A DNA stretch of 39,508 bases from Patescibacteria group bacterium (GCA_023473595.1 JAMCYV010000027.1:1-39508), one strand, 5' to 3'; numbered from the stretch's first letter, positions 23,529 to 32,464 are shown. Numbers and translations: made by a program. Notes: a model not told the origin generated them from the letters alone.

Positions 23529-26480
23529 CTAATAATTTTTCAATGTTTCTTTATAAGCTTTTTCTAAATTATTGATTTTACTGTTAATTATTTCCTTGCC
23601 TTTTAAACCTTTAATAACAAATTGATCGTCATTTCTAACTTTCCCTATAAGGTAAAAAGGAACCCCTGCCATCTCTTTTTCGAATTTTTCCTTATTTTTC
23701 GGGGAAACTGTAGCTAAAATCCTGCTTTGGCTTTCGGAGAAAAGAAGCCAGTCATCTCTTTTAACGCCAGTTTTGATTTTTGATAGGTCAGCTTCTATCC
23801 CAAAACCTCCGGCAATTGCCGTCTTGGCTAGAGCAACCCCAAGCCCGCCAGAAACTACGCTTATAGCTGAAGCAATTAGTCTCTTCTGAACCGCCTGATA
23901 AAAATTTTCATAAATCTTTTTAGCTTTTTTGAAATCAACTTGCGGGACTAAGTTCCCAACAAATCCTAATTCTTTGAAATATTCCGACCCACCCAGTTCT
24001 TCCTTAGTCTCACCGACTAGATAAACAAGATCGCCCGGTTCCTTAACCGCGCAGTCAATAGTGTAAGAAATATCATCGATCACTCCGAGAGAAGAGACTA
24101 AAAGAGTCGGGGGGACCGAAATCTTGACCTCCTGGCCTTTTTCATTAAAACCTTTGAAGTCATTGAACATGCTGTCTTTACCGGAGATAAAGGGTATTTC
24201 ATATCCCAAAGAATAGTCGTAGCAGGCTTTGACGGCCGCCTTTAATTGTCCAAGTCTCTCTTCTTCGTTAGAGCTACACCAGCAGAAATTATCAAGGAGG
24301 GCCATTTTTTTCGGATTTCCGCCAACAGAGACTGCATTTCTAATTGCTGTGTCTATGGATGAAGCAGCCATATGGTAAGTGTCGATGTCAGAATACGATG
24401 GATAAAGCCCTTGTGAAACCACAATTCCTCTCTTAGAATCAAGCCTCGGTTTTACTACAGAAGCATAGCCATTGACCCGTCCCTTCCCCTGCAAAGGCTT
24501 TATGACTGAACCCCCTTGGACTTCATGGTCATACTGATTGGAAATAAATTCAAAGCTCGCGATATTAAGCCTTTTTAGCATTTTTTCAAGAACGGAAGTC
24601 AGATTTATTGGGCAAGGATTTTTTGGTTCTTCATATTTTTCTTTTGTGTATTTTGAAGTTATAAATTTCTTCGGCAAACCTTCATGAAGAAATTCCATAT
24701 CAACATTCATAACTTCCTGACCCTTAAATCTTACGATTGCTTGGCCGTCGCCTGTAAAAGTACCGATAATAGTCGCTTCGACTCCTCTTCTATCCATTAA
24801 GTCCTTGAACTTTGGCCATTTTTGTTTTGGTACTGAAAGAGTCATCCTTTCTTGGGATTCTGAAACCCAGATTTCCCAAGGCGTAAGTCCGGGATATTTT
24901 AGCGGGACTTTATCCAAATCCAGATCAAAACCGCCGCTTTCTTTGGCCATTTCTGCTACTGAGCAGGAAATGCCGCCGGCTCCATTATCGGTAATGCTAT
25001 TGTAAAGTCCCATGTCTCTCGCCTCTTTGACAACTGCATCTGAAAGCTTTTTCTGGGTAATCGGATCACCGATCTGAACGGCTGTCGCCGGGCTTCCCGA
25101 GCTTAAAGCTTCCGATGAGAAGGTCGCTCCGTGGATTCCATCGGCACCCACTCTTCCGCCGATAACTACTATATAATCGCCGGCATTAGCGCATTTGTCG
25201 CAAGAATTTTTACCGTTAACTTTTCTAGGAATAAGTCCGATTGTCCCCACAAAGACCAGCGGCTTACCTCTGTATCTTTCGTCGAAGTAAGCAAAGCCTT
25301 GAGGAGTGGGGATTCCCGAGCAATTTCCGCCGACATTAACTCCCTGGATTACTCCTTCCATGATTTTTCTCGGAATCAGCATTTTCTGGCTTTTATCGGC
25401 AGTTTTATAAAGCGGTCTTTCGTCCCTGGGATCCGCAAAGCAATATCCATATCTGTTTACAATCGGCTTTGCCCCCATGCCAAAACCGATTGCATCGCGG
25501 TTTACCCCAACAATTCCTGTAATTGCACCTCCAAAAGGATCCAAGGCTGAAGGGCTGTTATGAGTCTCGACTTTGTCTGTTACTAAATATTCGTTATCAA
25601 AAATGATAGCCCCAGAATTATCAGTGAAGACAGAGACGCAAAAATCATCCTTCCCTTTTCTTTTTCGAATCTCGTTGGTCGATTTCTGTATATACTCCTT
25701 GTAAAGACCTTTTTTTATCTCATCAAAGCTTGCGGCAAAGATAGTGTGTTTGCAATGCTCGCTCCAAGTTTGGGCGATTGATTCCAGTTCGAGATCGGTT
25801 GGTTTTCGCCATTTTTTATTAAAGTATTCCCTAATTACCTTCATCGATACTAGATCGAGAGCCAAAGGTCCTCTTCTTGTGCCGTCAGCATTTTGAACTC
25901 CCGACTTTCCAATAGCCATAAGCTCCTCGTCAGAGACTTCCAAGTCTACTTCGTCTGCTTTAATATCCGAAGAAAGCCTGACTTTCGGGATAATAATCTC
26001 CATCCCCTTTTCTTTAATATATTGTTTAGAATCTTTAATTTCCGCCCTTTGAATTAGAGGGTTATAAGAAGTAAGAGCAATATTTTCGACTTGCTCCCTT
26101 TTTAATTTCCCTTTAATAAAGTAAAGACGGGAGGTATATATTCCCTCGCCCCCGGCAAATTTTTCGTTCAAAAGGTCTTCGATCTCTTCTTTTAATGTTG
26201 AAGCAATATTATCGGTAACTCCCGGGAGATAGCCGATTTCTATAGCCCAATCAAATCCTTTAATATCATTAGCTTTGTTAATTTTAAAGTCTTCATAGAC
26301 CGGATTGGCAAGCATCTCTGCTGTAACCTTTAATTCTTTTTCGGGGAGTTCTTTGTCAATTGTGTAAACATCAAAAAGCCTGGCATCTTCAATTTTAAAC
26401 CCAAAAGAGCTAACCCTTTTTATAAAAGTAAGAGCTCTTGCATCTTTAACTTTGAATCCGACTTCGATCCGATAGGCCAT
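23529..26480 (-). CDS. purL: FGAM synthase large subunit with PurS-like N-terminus
   Basis: Makes FGAM from FGAR, ATP and the ammonia from PurQ. 983 residues. The first roughly 165 residues form two PurS-like repeats (AYRIEVGFKVKDARAL and FDWAIEIGYLPGVTDNIA). The ATPase core follows: ELESIAQTWSEHCKHT (signature with catalytic His), DNSGAIIFDNEYLVTDKVETHNSPSALDPFGGA, and a second half with VQGGSVIKPLQGKGRVNGYA and PFISGKDSMFND. No glutaminase domain is fused; PurQ is separate. So it is a PurS-PurL fusion, between small PurL+PurS+PurQ sets and the single 1300-residue enzyme. First gene of the purine operon. Confidence 0.94.
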   Translation of the reverse strand: MAYRIEVGFKVKDARALTFIKRVSSFGFKIEDARLFDVYTIDKELPEKELKVTAEMLANPVYEDFKINKANDIKGFDWAIEIGYLPGVTDNIASTLKEEIEDLLNEKFAGGEGIYTSRLYFIKGKLKREQVENIALTSYNPLIQRAEIKDSKQYIKEKGMEIIIPKVRLSSDIKADEVDLEVSDEELMAIGKSGVQNADGTRRGPLALDLVSMKVIREYFNKKWRKPTDLELESIAQTWSEHCKHTIFAASFDEIKKGLYKEYIQKSTNEIRKRKGKDDFCVSVFTDNSGAIIFDNEYLVTDKVETHNSPSALDPFGGAITGIVGVNRDAIGFGMGAKPIVNRYGYCFADPRDERPLYKTADKSQKMLIPRKIMEGVIQGVNVGGNCSGIPTPQGFAYFDERYRGKPLVFVGTIGLIPRKVNGKNSCDKCANAGDYIVVIGGRVGADGIHGATFSSEALSSGSPATAVQIGDPITQKKLSDAVVKEARDMGLYNSITDNGAGGISCSVAEMAKESGGFDLDLDKVPLKYPGLTPWEIWVSESQERMTLSVPKQKWPKFKDLMDRRGVEATIIGTFTGDGQAIVRFKGQEVMNVDMEFLHEGLPKKFITSKYTKEKYEEPKNPCPINLTSVLEKMLKRLNIASFEFISNQYDHEVQGGSVIKPLQGKGRVNGYASVVKPRLDSKRGIVVSQGLYPSYSDIDTYHMAASSIDTAIRNAVSVGGNPKKMALLDNFCWCSSNEEERLGQLKAAVKACYDYSLGYEIPFISGKDSMFNDFKGFNEKGQEVKISVPPTLLVSSLGVIDDISYTIDCAVKEPGDLVYLVGETKEELGGSEYFKELGFVGNLVPQVDFKKAKKIYENFYQAVQKRLIASAISVVSGGLGVALAKTAIAGGFGIEADLSKIKTGVKRDDWLLFSESQSRILATVSPKNKEKFEKEMAGVPFYLIGKVRNDDQFVIKGLKGKEIINSKINNLEKAYKETLKNY

Positions 26481-26549
26481 TTGGCAATTTTTTAGTTTTT
26501 AAGACATAAAAATAATAACATAAAAATTTTGAAAGGAAGAACTTTTTTC

Positions 26550-26578
26550 TTGAAAGATTAGCAAATTTTTGCTATACT
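26550..26578 (+). promoter_or_regulatory. Near-leaderless promoter of rpmE
   Basis: TTGAAA (26550-26555), 17 bp, TATACT (26573-26578) with TTTGC before the -10. The rpmE ATG begins 9 nt after the -10, so the mRNA has at most a few leader bases. Confidence 0.8.
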
Positions 26579-26587
26579 TAAATAGTT

Positions 26588-27154
26588 ATGAAAAAAGACA
26601 TTCATCCAAATTATATTAAGTCGACTGTTAAGTGTGCTTGCGGCAACACTTGGGAGACTATGTCTACCAAGCCAGAGATTAATGTTGAAATTTGTAGCGC
26701 TTGTCATCCCTATTACACCGGCAAGCAGAAGCTAGTCGATACCGAAGGCCGAGTCGACAAATTTATGGCCAGGAAGAAAAAAGCTGAAGCTTTTAAGAAT
26801 TCTGTTAGACCCAAAGAAAAACCAGCTGAAAAGGTGAAGGAAGAAAAACCAGCTGAAATTACTCCTAAAGAAGTCGAAAAGCTAGATAAGGAAATGGTTG
26901 AAATCGAAAAGGAATTCGAAGAAGAGACCATCGAAAGCAAGCCTTCCAACTCCGCTTCTGATGAAGCTCCGCTGGATAAATCCAACTCTGCCGCGTCTGA
27001 CGCGGTTTCGCTGGACAAGGAAGAAAAAGCTAAAAATCCTGAAAAAACTTTTGAAAATAAAGAAGACAAATCCAACATCGCTTCTGATGAAGCTCCGCTG
27101 GATAAATCCAACTCCGCCACCTCTGATGCAGCCTCGCAGGATAAAGAAAAATAG
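26588..27154 (+). CDS. rpmE: Ribosomal protein L31 with long acidic C-terminal tail
   Basis: Residues 1-70 are a zinc-type L31: MKKDIHPNY, Cys16-x-Cys18, Cys36-x-x-Cys39, [20 protein letters not shown]. The family is normally 65-90 residues; this one is 188. The extra part is first Lys/Glu-rich ([13 protein letters not shown]) and then holds four 12-13-residue repeats of the form [12 protein letters not shown] (residues 120-144 and 162-186). The start is fixed by the conserved MKKDIHP. It has its own promoter and terminator, diverging from purL. Confidence 0.95.
   Translation: MKKDIHPNYIKSTVKCACGNTWETMSTKPEINVEICSACHPYYTGKQKLVDTEGRVDKFMARKKKAEAFKNSVRPKEKPAEKVKEEKPAEITPKEVEKLDKEMVEIEKEFEEETIESKPSNSASDEAPLDKSNSAASDAVSLDKEEKAKNPEKTFENKEDKSNIASDEAPLDKSNSATSDAASQDKEK
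26945..27145 (+). repeat. Four hairpin-forming repeats inside rpmE
   Basis: Copies at 26945-26980, 26981-27019, 27071-27106 and 27107-27145, each opening with TCCAAC and closing with a GGATAAA-like end. Centres are self-complementary: GCTTC-TGAT-GAAGC in copies 1 and 3, CCGCGTC-T-GACGCGG in copy 2. They are in frame and translated. Confidence 0.8.
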
Positions 27155-27169
27155 CTATTTGTAAGCAAA

Positions 27170-27208
27170 AACACTCCTCCTTATGCTTTATAATGGGAGT
27201 GTTTTTTA
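27170..27208 (+). terminator. Terminator of rpmE
   Basis: AACACTCC (27170-27177) pairs with GGAGTGTT (27196-27203), followed by TTTTA. Confidence 0.85.
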
Positions 27209-27215
27209 GTATAAT
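27187..27215 (+). promoter_or_regulatory. Possible prfA promoter
   Basis: TTTATA (27187-27192), 17 bp, TATAAT (27210-27215). It overlaps the rpmE terminator and leaves an AT-rich leader of about 95 nt made of TTTTGATTTT-like repeats. No ribosome binding site is seen at prfA. Confidence 0.35.
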
Positions 27216-27316
27216 TAAGTAAACGAAAAACAATAGGAAAGGAACTCAGATATAAAAGTTTTTATTTTTGATTTATAGTTTTGATTTTTAACTTTTGAAT
27301 TTTGAGTTGACTATGT

Positions 27317-28387
27317 ATGTTAGAGAAATATCCGAAATATAAAGCTGAATATGACGAGATTTTAAAGAAGCTTGGGGATCCAAGCGTGGTTTCTGACGTC
27401 CAAAAACTGAAGGAACTCTCGCAGAAGAAAGTAGAGCTTGGAGAACTGGTGAATCTTTTTGAAGACTTGAAAAAAACTCAAGATCAGATAGAAGATGTTG
27501 AGAAAATTTTAAGGAACGAAAGTGATCCGGAACTTACAGAAATGGCTGAAGAAGAGATCAGGAAGCTTCATGAAAAAAAGGAAAAGACAGCTAAAAAGAT
27601 TGAAGTAGCTCTTCTTCCTAAAGATCCGAATGATGATAAAAATATCATTATGGAAATCCGCCCTGCTGCCGGTGGAGAAGAGTCTTCCCTTTTCGCTGCC
27701 GAACTTTATCGAATGTATGCCCGTTATGCTGAAAATAAAAAGTGGCAGGTAACTATCTTAAACTCCAGCCGATCAGAAACTGGCGGTTTTAAGGAAATTA
27801 TTTTTGAGATTAAAGGTGAAGGCGCTTACAAGGATTTGAAATATGAAAGCGGCGTTCATAGGGTTCAAAGGGTACCGGAAACAGAATCTCAAGGGCGAAT
27901 CCATACTTCGACGGTTACTGTCGCTGTTCTCCCGGAAGCCGAAGAAGTTGAGCTTAAAATCGAGCCCAAAGATATAAGGATAGATGTATTTCGTTCTTCC
28001 GGTCCGGGCGGCCAGAGCGTCAATACTACCGACTCAGCGGTAAGAATCACTCACCTTCCCACCGGCCTTATCGTAAGCTGCCAAGACGGCAAATCCCAGA
28101 TTCAAAATCGCGAAAAAGCGATGATGATCTTAAGATCCAGATTAATTGAACGAGAAGAGGAAGAAAAAAGGAAGAAAGAGAGCGAGACTCGAAAAGGACA
28201 AATCGGCTCGGGCGATCGGTCGGAAAAAATTAGAACTTATAATTTTCCCCAAGACAGAATCACCGACCATAGAATTAATTTTTCGGTCCACAACCTTCCT
28301 AACTTTATGAATGGCAATATCGATTCCCTAGTCAAAAAGCTTCAAGAAATCGATCAAGAAGAGAAACTAAAGAATTTGAAAGCTTAA
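27317..28387 (+). CDS. prfA: Peptide chain release factor 1
   Basis: Ends translation at UAA and UAG. 356 residues, normal. The catalytic GGQ is in [26 protein letters not shown]. The codon-reading tripeptide is PET (the PxT of RF1, not the SPF of RF2) in [15 protein letters not shown]. The C-terminal [22 protein letters not shown] is typical. No Shine-Dalgarno precedes the ATG. The downstream deaminase gene starts one nt after its stop. Confidence 0.97.
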   Translation: MLEKYPKYKAEYDEILKKLGDPSVVSDVQKLKELSQKKVELGELVNLFEDLKKTQDQIEDVEKILRNESDPELTEMAEEEIRKLHEKKEKTAKKIEVALLPKDPNDDKNIIMEIRPAAGGEESSLFAAELYRMYARYAENKKWQVTILNSSRSETGGFKEIIFEIKGEGAYKDLKYESGVHRVQRVPETESQGRIHTSTVTVAVLPEAEEVELKIEPKDIRIDVFRSSGPGGQSVNTTDSAVRITHLPTGLIVSCQDGKSQIQNREKAMMILRSRLIEREEEEKRKKESETRKGQIGSGDRSEKIRTYNFPQDRITDHRINFSVHNLPNFMNGNIDSLVKKLQEIDQEEKLKNLKA

Positions 28388-28388
28388 T

Positions 28389-28895
28389 ATGAAAATTTTA
28401 ATAGGTAAAGAAAAAGAAGAAGCATTAAAATATCTTAAAATAGCTTCTAAAGCTAGTAGTAAAGCTTGCTGCTTAAAGACAAAGAAACGGGGAGCGATAA
28501 TCGTCAAAAACGGAAAGGTTCTTGGTAAAGGAGCAAATAGACCTGCAGATAATTATATTTGTAAAAAATGTCTGAGAGATCGAGCAAAAAGTCTAAAGTT
28601 CGGCGAATTTAATACTGAACCTTGTCGTTCTATCCACGCTGAGCAAAGAGCTATTATTGATTCTTATCAGAATGGTTATAAAGATTTATCAGATTCTAAA
28701 ATGTATTTTTGCCAAGTTAAAGAAGGAGAACTTCAAAGCGCATCTGGTTTCTCTTGTACTATCTGTAGCAAACTTATATTAGAGTCAAAGATTAAATCTT
28801 TCATTATGATACTCAACGGTGAAGTAACTGAAGTTAGTGCCAAAGAAATGAATGATAAATCTTTCGAATTGGTCCAAAAGGCAGTTAACTTCTAG
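28389..28895 (+). CDS. Cytidine/deoxycytidylate deaminase-like zinc protein
   Basis: 168 residues with the deaminase zinc motifs HAEQRAI (His and catalytic Glu) and SCTICSKLIL (CxxC; the usual preceding Pro is Ser). Another CxxC pair (ICKKC, near residue 58) and CCLKTK lie ahead of the core and may add structural metal binding. The gene begins immediately after prfA, so it may be cotranscribed. It differs clearly from the dCMP deaminase at 5446, so the substrate cannot be told; free nucleotide, tRNA base or another amine are all possible. Confidence 0.75.
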   Translation: MKILIGKEKEEALKYLKIASKASSKACCLKTKKRGAIIVKNGKVLGKGANRPADNYICKKCLRDRAKSLKFGEFNTEPCRSIHAEQRAIIDSYQNGYKDLSDSKMYFCQVKEGELQSASGFSCTICSKLILESKIKSFIMILNGEVTEVSAKEMNDKSFELVQKAVNF

Positions 28896-28900
28896 ACTTT

Positions 28901-30106
28901 TTACTTGCTTTCGGCTAGAGCAACTTCTAAAGTCATTTTTTTATTGTTCCTAAAAAAAGTCAGCTTTACTTTATCGCCAACATTGTAATTTAAAAGAAGG
29001 CCGATCAGGGTATGGTTGGAATCGACTGTTTTTCCATCAATTTCGGTAACGATATCCCCCTCTTCTAAGCCCGCTTTAGCCGCCGGGCTTCCGGGAACGA
29101 TAGCGAGCTCGTTTCGGCCGCCGTAAACCAGGACTCCACTTGTTTGTTCTAAATTATTCCTGGAGGCAAATTCCTTAGTGATGGGGATATAACGGATTCC
29201 GATGTATGGCCTCACTACTTTCCCGTTTTCTTGGACGCTGACAATGGCGTTTTTGACCATATTGATTGGAATAGCAAAGCCGATTAGCTGTCCTCCTGAG
29301 TCTATTGCGGTGTTAATCCCAACTACTTGCCCAGCCAAATTAATCAGAGGCCCTCCGGAATTTCCAGGATTGATAGCAGCGTCAGTCTGGATCACATTTT
29401 CCAAAGTCTCGGAATTGGCCGAGTTTTCATCGCCTACCGGCACTGCCCGTCCAATAGCAGAAACGATTCCTGTCGTCACCGTATTTTGATATTGACCGAG
29501 GGCATTTCCTATAGCGATAACCTGCTGGCCTACTTTCAAGTTGCTAGAATCTCCGATATCGACCGGTGTTAAATTTTTAGCATCAATCGTTAGAAAGGCG
29601 ATGTCATTTAAGGGGTCTTTGGCCTTAATTTTCGCTTTATATTCCTTGCCGTCGCTTGTAAAAACAGAATAAGAGGCTTTGTCATCCTGGACGACATGTT
29701 TATTGGTAATAATAAGTCCGTCCCTGGTGACGATAAAACCCGTCCCCGAACTTTTAGATTGTGAGATCTGGCCGAAAAAATCAAGCTGGCTCTGCTCGCT
29801 TGTAATACTGACTACTGAAGGATTGACTTTATTGACTGCATCGATCACAGCTGAACTCTCATTTACTTTTAAATTTTGGGTAATGATTTGGCTGGGAATA
29901 AGAGATTTTAAAGCATCAAACTTGCCATAGAGTTTAAGCCCGGCGATACTCCCTAAAAAACCGAAAAGAAAAGCAAAAAAAGCAACACTTAGAAGAAGTT
30001 TTTTCTCTTTAGTATTTACCAAGCTAGAAAGTAAGTTTTTCTTTACTCTAGTTTCTTTTGAAACCTCAACATCTATTTGTTTTTGTTCCTCTTTTTGTAT
30101 TTCCAT
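28901..30106 (-). CDS. htrA: HtrA/DegP-type membrane-anchored serine protease
   Basis: Quality-control protease outside the membrane. 401 residues: cytoplasmic charged start, one anchor helix (LLLSVAFFAFLFGFLGSIAGLKLYG), trypsin-like domain with His in ITNKHVV, Asp in DPLNDIAFL and Ser in NPGNSGGPL, then one PDZ domain (GSPAAKAGLEEGDIVTEIDGK). The frame reaches 30145, but the ATG at 30106 has AGGAGGAGGGAAA right before it; this site overlaps the stop codon of the preceding membrane-protein gene. Confidence 0.95.
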   Translation of the reverse strand: MEIQKEEQKQIDVEVSKETRVKKNLLSSLVNTKEKKLLLSVAFFAFLFGFLGSIAGLKLYGKFDALKSLIPSQIITQNLKVNESSAVIDAVNKVNPSVVSITSEQSQLDFFGQISQSKSSGTGFIVTRDGLIITNKHVVQDDKASYSVFTSDGKEYKAKIKAKDPLNDIAFLTIDAKNLTPVDIGDSSNLKVGQQVIAIGNALGQYQNTVTTGIVSAIGRAVPVGDENSANSETLENVIQTDAAINPGNSGGPLINLAGQVVGINTAIDSGGQLIGFAIPINMVKNAIVSVQENGKVVRPYIGIRYIPITKEFASRNNLEQTSGVLVYGGRNELAIVPGSPAAKAGLEEGDIVTEIDGKTVDSNHTLIGLLLNYNVGDKVKLTFFRNNKKMTLEVALAESK

Positions 30107-30117
30107 TTTCCCTCCTC

Positions 30118-30930
30118 CTAATTTACTACCCCCAAAGGCAGCCATTTTGTTGTTACTAAAAGTATCGCAATTATAATTCCAGCAATAGCCACATATTCAG
30201 TTAAAACCTTTTTGGTCAGCGTCCCCATTAGCTTATGTTGGGCCACGCCCCAGAAATTATAATAAAAAATAAGGATAATAATAGCCGTAAGAGGAACTCC
30301 AAGCTCGCCTATTTTTGATTTGGGGTAGTTTACAAGCCAGAAGCTTCCTGCCCAGGCGATTTCCATAATAAGAAAGGAAATAAGATAAATATAAGGCAGG
30401 GTATCCTCGCTCAAAAGCTCATATATAATAAGTAGAAAGTAAGTAATAAGAGCGATAGCTCCGAAGATTATGAGGAGAAAGAAAAACCCCGGAAGCTTAT
30501 AAAACATATAAGCATTTATAATATCAGTCGCCAAAAGGAAAACAATGATTAGAGAGATCATACTGATGATATTTCTCGAAGTTACAAGAACTTCCTCTTT
30601 TTTTTGACGTAGCCTCTTTATGTTAATAATAAAAATGAGATTACTTATGACGTAAAAAAGCAGAATGCCGCCTTGGAGCAAAAAACTTTTAATAGTATTT
30701 AGAAAAAAAATCGAGCCAAGAAAATAAAGAAGCGGCATCGCAAGATAAACGAGATAGCTCTTTAGGTTCTCCCGCTTAACATCTAAAATAAGATAAGAGC
30801 CGACCAAAACTATGACAATATTCACAAGAAAGAAAAGCCAAAAATAAGAATTGAAAATAAAAAGGGCAGATAGAAAAAGAATTTGAGCCCCCAAAAGAAC
30901 AAGTTCTTTATCTTTTATTTTGAATTTCAT
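30118..30930 (-). CDS. Polytopic membrane protein, unknown function
   Basis: 270 residues, strongly hydrophobic, with about eight predicted membrane segments and short basic loops (KRLRQKKEEV near residue 105). I do not recognise a family. Its stop overlaps the ribosome binding site of htrA, so the two are probably coupled, which hints at a shared envelope role. There is no sign of a substrate-binding or catalytic motif. Confidence 0.8.
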   Translation of the reverse strand: MKFKIKDKELVLLGAQILFLSALFIFNSYFWLFFLVNIVIVLVGSYLILDVKRENLKSYLVYLAMPLLYFLGSIFFLNTIKSFLLQGGILLFYVISNLIFIINIKRLRQKKEEVLVTSRNIISMISLIIVFLLATDIINAYMFYKLPGFFFLLIIFGAIALITYFLLIIYELLSEDTLPYIYLISFLIMEIAWAGSFWLVNYPKSKIGELGVPLTAIIILIFYYNFWGVAQHKLMGTLTKKVLTEYVAIAGIIIAILLVTTKWLPLGVVN

Positions 30931-31003
30931 TTTAAAAAGACTCTTTTAAAGAAGTATTTTAGCGCTTTTTATTAGAGAAAGCAAGCTTAAGCTTAAGTCT
31001 CTT

Positions 31004-32377
31004 TTAATAGGTATCCTCATAATAGTCGTTTCCTAAAACAATCTCAATATCAGCGCTTCCGTCTCCGCTTTTTGTAAGGACCGGGGCATCTAGCTTTTTC
31101 TTTAAGAAATCAAGCGTATAAGATTTCGAACCATTGGAAAGATCATAAATAACCGTTCGAGATTCATATTCTTCTGTTGATGAGGTATTTATTACGTTAT
31201 AATTGCTTTTCTCCAAACTTCTAGAAAATCTATCAGCCAAGCCTTGGATGCTAGTTCCGTTTAATACTGAAATTTTAGCATTTTCTTCCTTGATATAGCT
31301 TTCATAGAAGATATTTTGGACAAATTCTCTGATTTCTTTGTAATTGCCAGAAGTCGGTTTTAAAATAGAAGCGCCTCCATCTGACATTGCCCCGACTAAA
31401 AGTTTGGTATCTTTTTCGTCTATGACTTTGTTAATAACATTCTCTCTCGAAATCCCCTTGCTTAAATTATAAAGTCTCTTTACTTCGCCTAACTGAAAAT
31501 CGGTCTTTATATGATCGCCTAAAATATTGGAGACCTCCAAAATTTTCTGTGGATTAAAAACATTTTCAGTTGATAAGAATTTTTCTTTAATCGCTACAAG
31601 AACTTGCTGCTGCCTTTTAGCCCGATCAAAATCAGAAGTTGTCTTTCGGGAACGAGCATATTTTAAAGCTTCCTCGCCGTTCATATGGTGCATCCCTTTT
31701 TCTATTTGGTAAATCGTCTCCCCATCCCCTTCATCCGGATAATACGGATCGTAGATATCCTCCTCGACATTAATATCAATTCCACCGATGCTGTCTATTA
31801 TCTTTGAAAAGCCGGAAAAATCGACCCTCGCGTAGTAATGAATTGGAATATCTAGAACTTGAGAGACTGTCTCTTTGGCTTTTTCCGGCCCGCTGCCAGG
31901 TTTTTTCTGCTCACCGTCGGCATGAGCTTCGTTAATTTTAGCATAGCCGTAGCCAGGGATATTCACCCACATGTCTCGGGGAATTGAAATCATAGCCACG
32001 TTTTTTTTCTTGGTGTCTAGACTCACCACCATAACAGTATCGGATAAAGTCTCGCCTTCGTGACCCTTGTCGCCGACCCCTAGAAGAAGAATATTGACTC
32101 TCCCGGCGCTTTCGCCCTTAAGCTGCTCGACATCCCCCAGAAGGCTTCCTATAGAGAAGCCTTTATCAAACATCTTGCTTAGAGAGCCGAAAATTTTATA
32201 TCCAAAAACACCTAAAAGTACAAAAATTACCGCTAAAATAGAAAGAATTGTTTTCTTTCTTGACCATTTTCTTACTTTATTTTTTTTGCTAAATTTTAGA
32301 GGTGTCTTTTGGCCGTTTCCGTTCCTACCTAACCCACCAAAACTATCTTTCTCGCTTATTCTAATTTCGCTTCCCAT
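31004..32377 (-). CDS. LytR-CpsA-Psr (LCP) family protein with LytR_C domain
   Basis: LCP enzymes attach glycopolymers to peptidoglycan or related acceptors. 457 residues: basic cytoplasmic start, one membrane helix (about 43-65), LCP domain with NILLLGVGDKGHEGETLSDTVMVVSLD, MISIPRDMWVNIPGYGYAKINEAHA (phosphate-binding Arg-Asp), DFSGFSKIIDSIGGIDINV and HMNGEEALKYARSRKTTSDFDRAKRQQ. A C-terminal LytR_C domain (ISVLNGTSIQGLADRFSRSLEKS) follows. It diverges from lepB with overlapping promoters. Confidence 0.93.
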   Translation of the reverse strand: MGSEIRISEKDSFGGLGRNGNGQKTPLKFSKKNKVRKWSRKKTILSILAVIFVLLGVFGYKIFGSLSKMFDKGFSIGSLLGDVEQLKGESAGRVNILLLGVGDKGHEGETLSDTVMVVSLDTKKKNVAMISIPRDMWVNIPGYGYAKINEAHADGEQKKPGSGPEKAKETVSQVLDIPIHYYARVDFSGFSKIIDSIGGIDINVEEDIYDPYYPDEGDGETIYQIEKGMHHMNGEEALKYARSRKTTSDFDRAKRQQQVLVAIKEKFLSTENVFNPQKILEVSNILGDHIKTDFQLGEVKRLYNLSKGISRENVINKVIDEKDTKLLVGAMSDGGASILKPTSGNYKEIREFVQNIFYESYIKEENAKISVLNGTSIQGLADRFSRSLEKSNYNVINTSSTEEYESRTVIYDLSNGSKSYTLDFLKKKLDAPVLTKSGDGSADIEIVLGNDYYEDTY

Positions 32378-32411
32378 TTATTCTTACTATCACTTTATAC
32401 TTAACAAAACT

Positions 32412-32440
32412 ATTATATACAAAAATCCGTTGCAAGCCAA
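32412..32440 (-). promoter_or_regulatory. Promoter of the LCP gene
   Basis: TTGGCT (32440-32435), 17 bp, TATAAT (32417-32412). Its -35 shares a base with the -35 of the lepB promoter on the other strand. Leader of about 30 nt. Confidence 0.65.
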
Positions 32441-32458
32441 TATTAAATCTGTCATAAT
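32430..32458 (+). promoter_or_regulatory. Leaderless promoter of lepB
   Basis: TTGCAA (32430-32435), 17 bp, CATAAT (32453-32458) with CTGT before the -10. The lepB ATG starts 6 nt after the -10. Confidence 0.7.
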
Positions 32459-32464
32459 ACTTTC

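Noticed and set aside
26945-27145. CRISPR-like array
   Set aside because: The repeats are in frame within rpmE, adjacent without real spacers except one gap, and there are no cas genes.
26713-27174. Long minus-strand open frame (153 codons) opposite rpmE
   Set aside because: It is the antisense of the repetitive L31 tail, Ser/Phe/Leu-rich, with no start signals; rpmE has promoter, conserved start and terminator.
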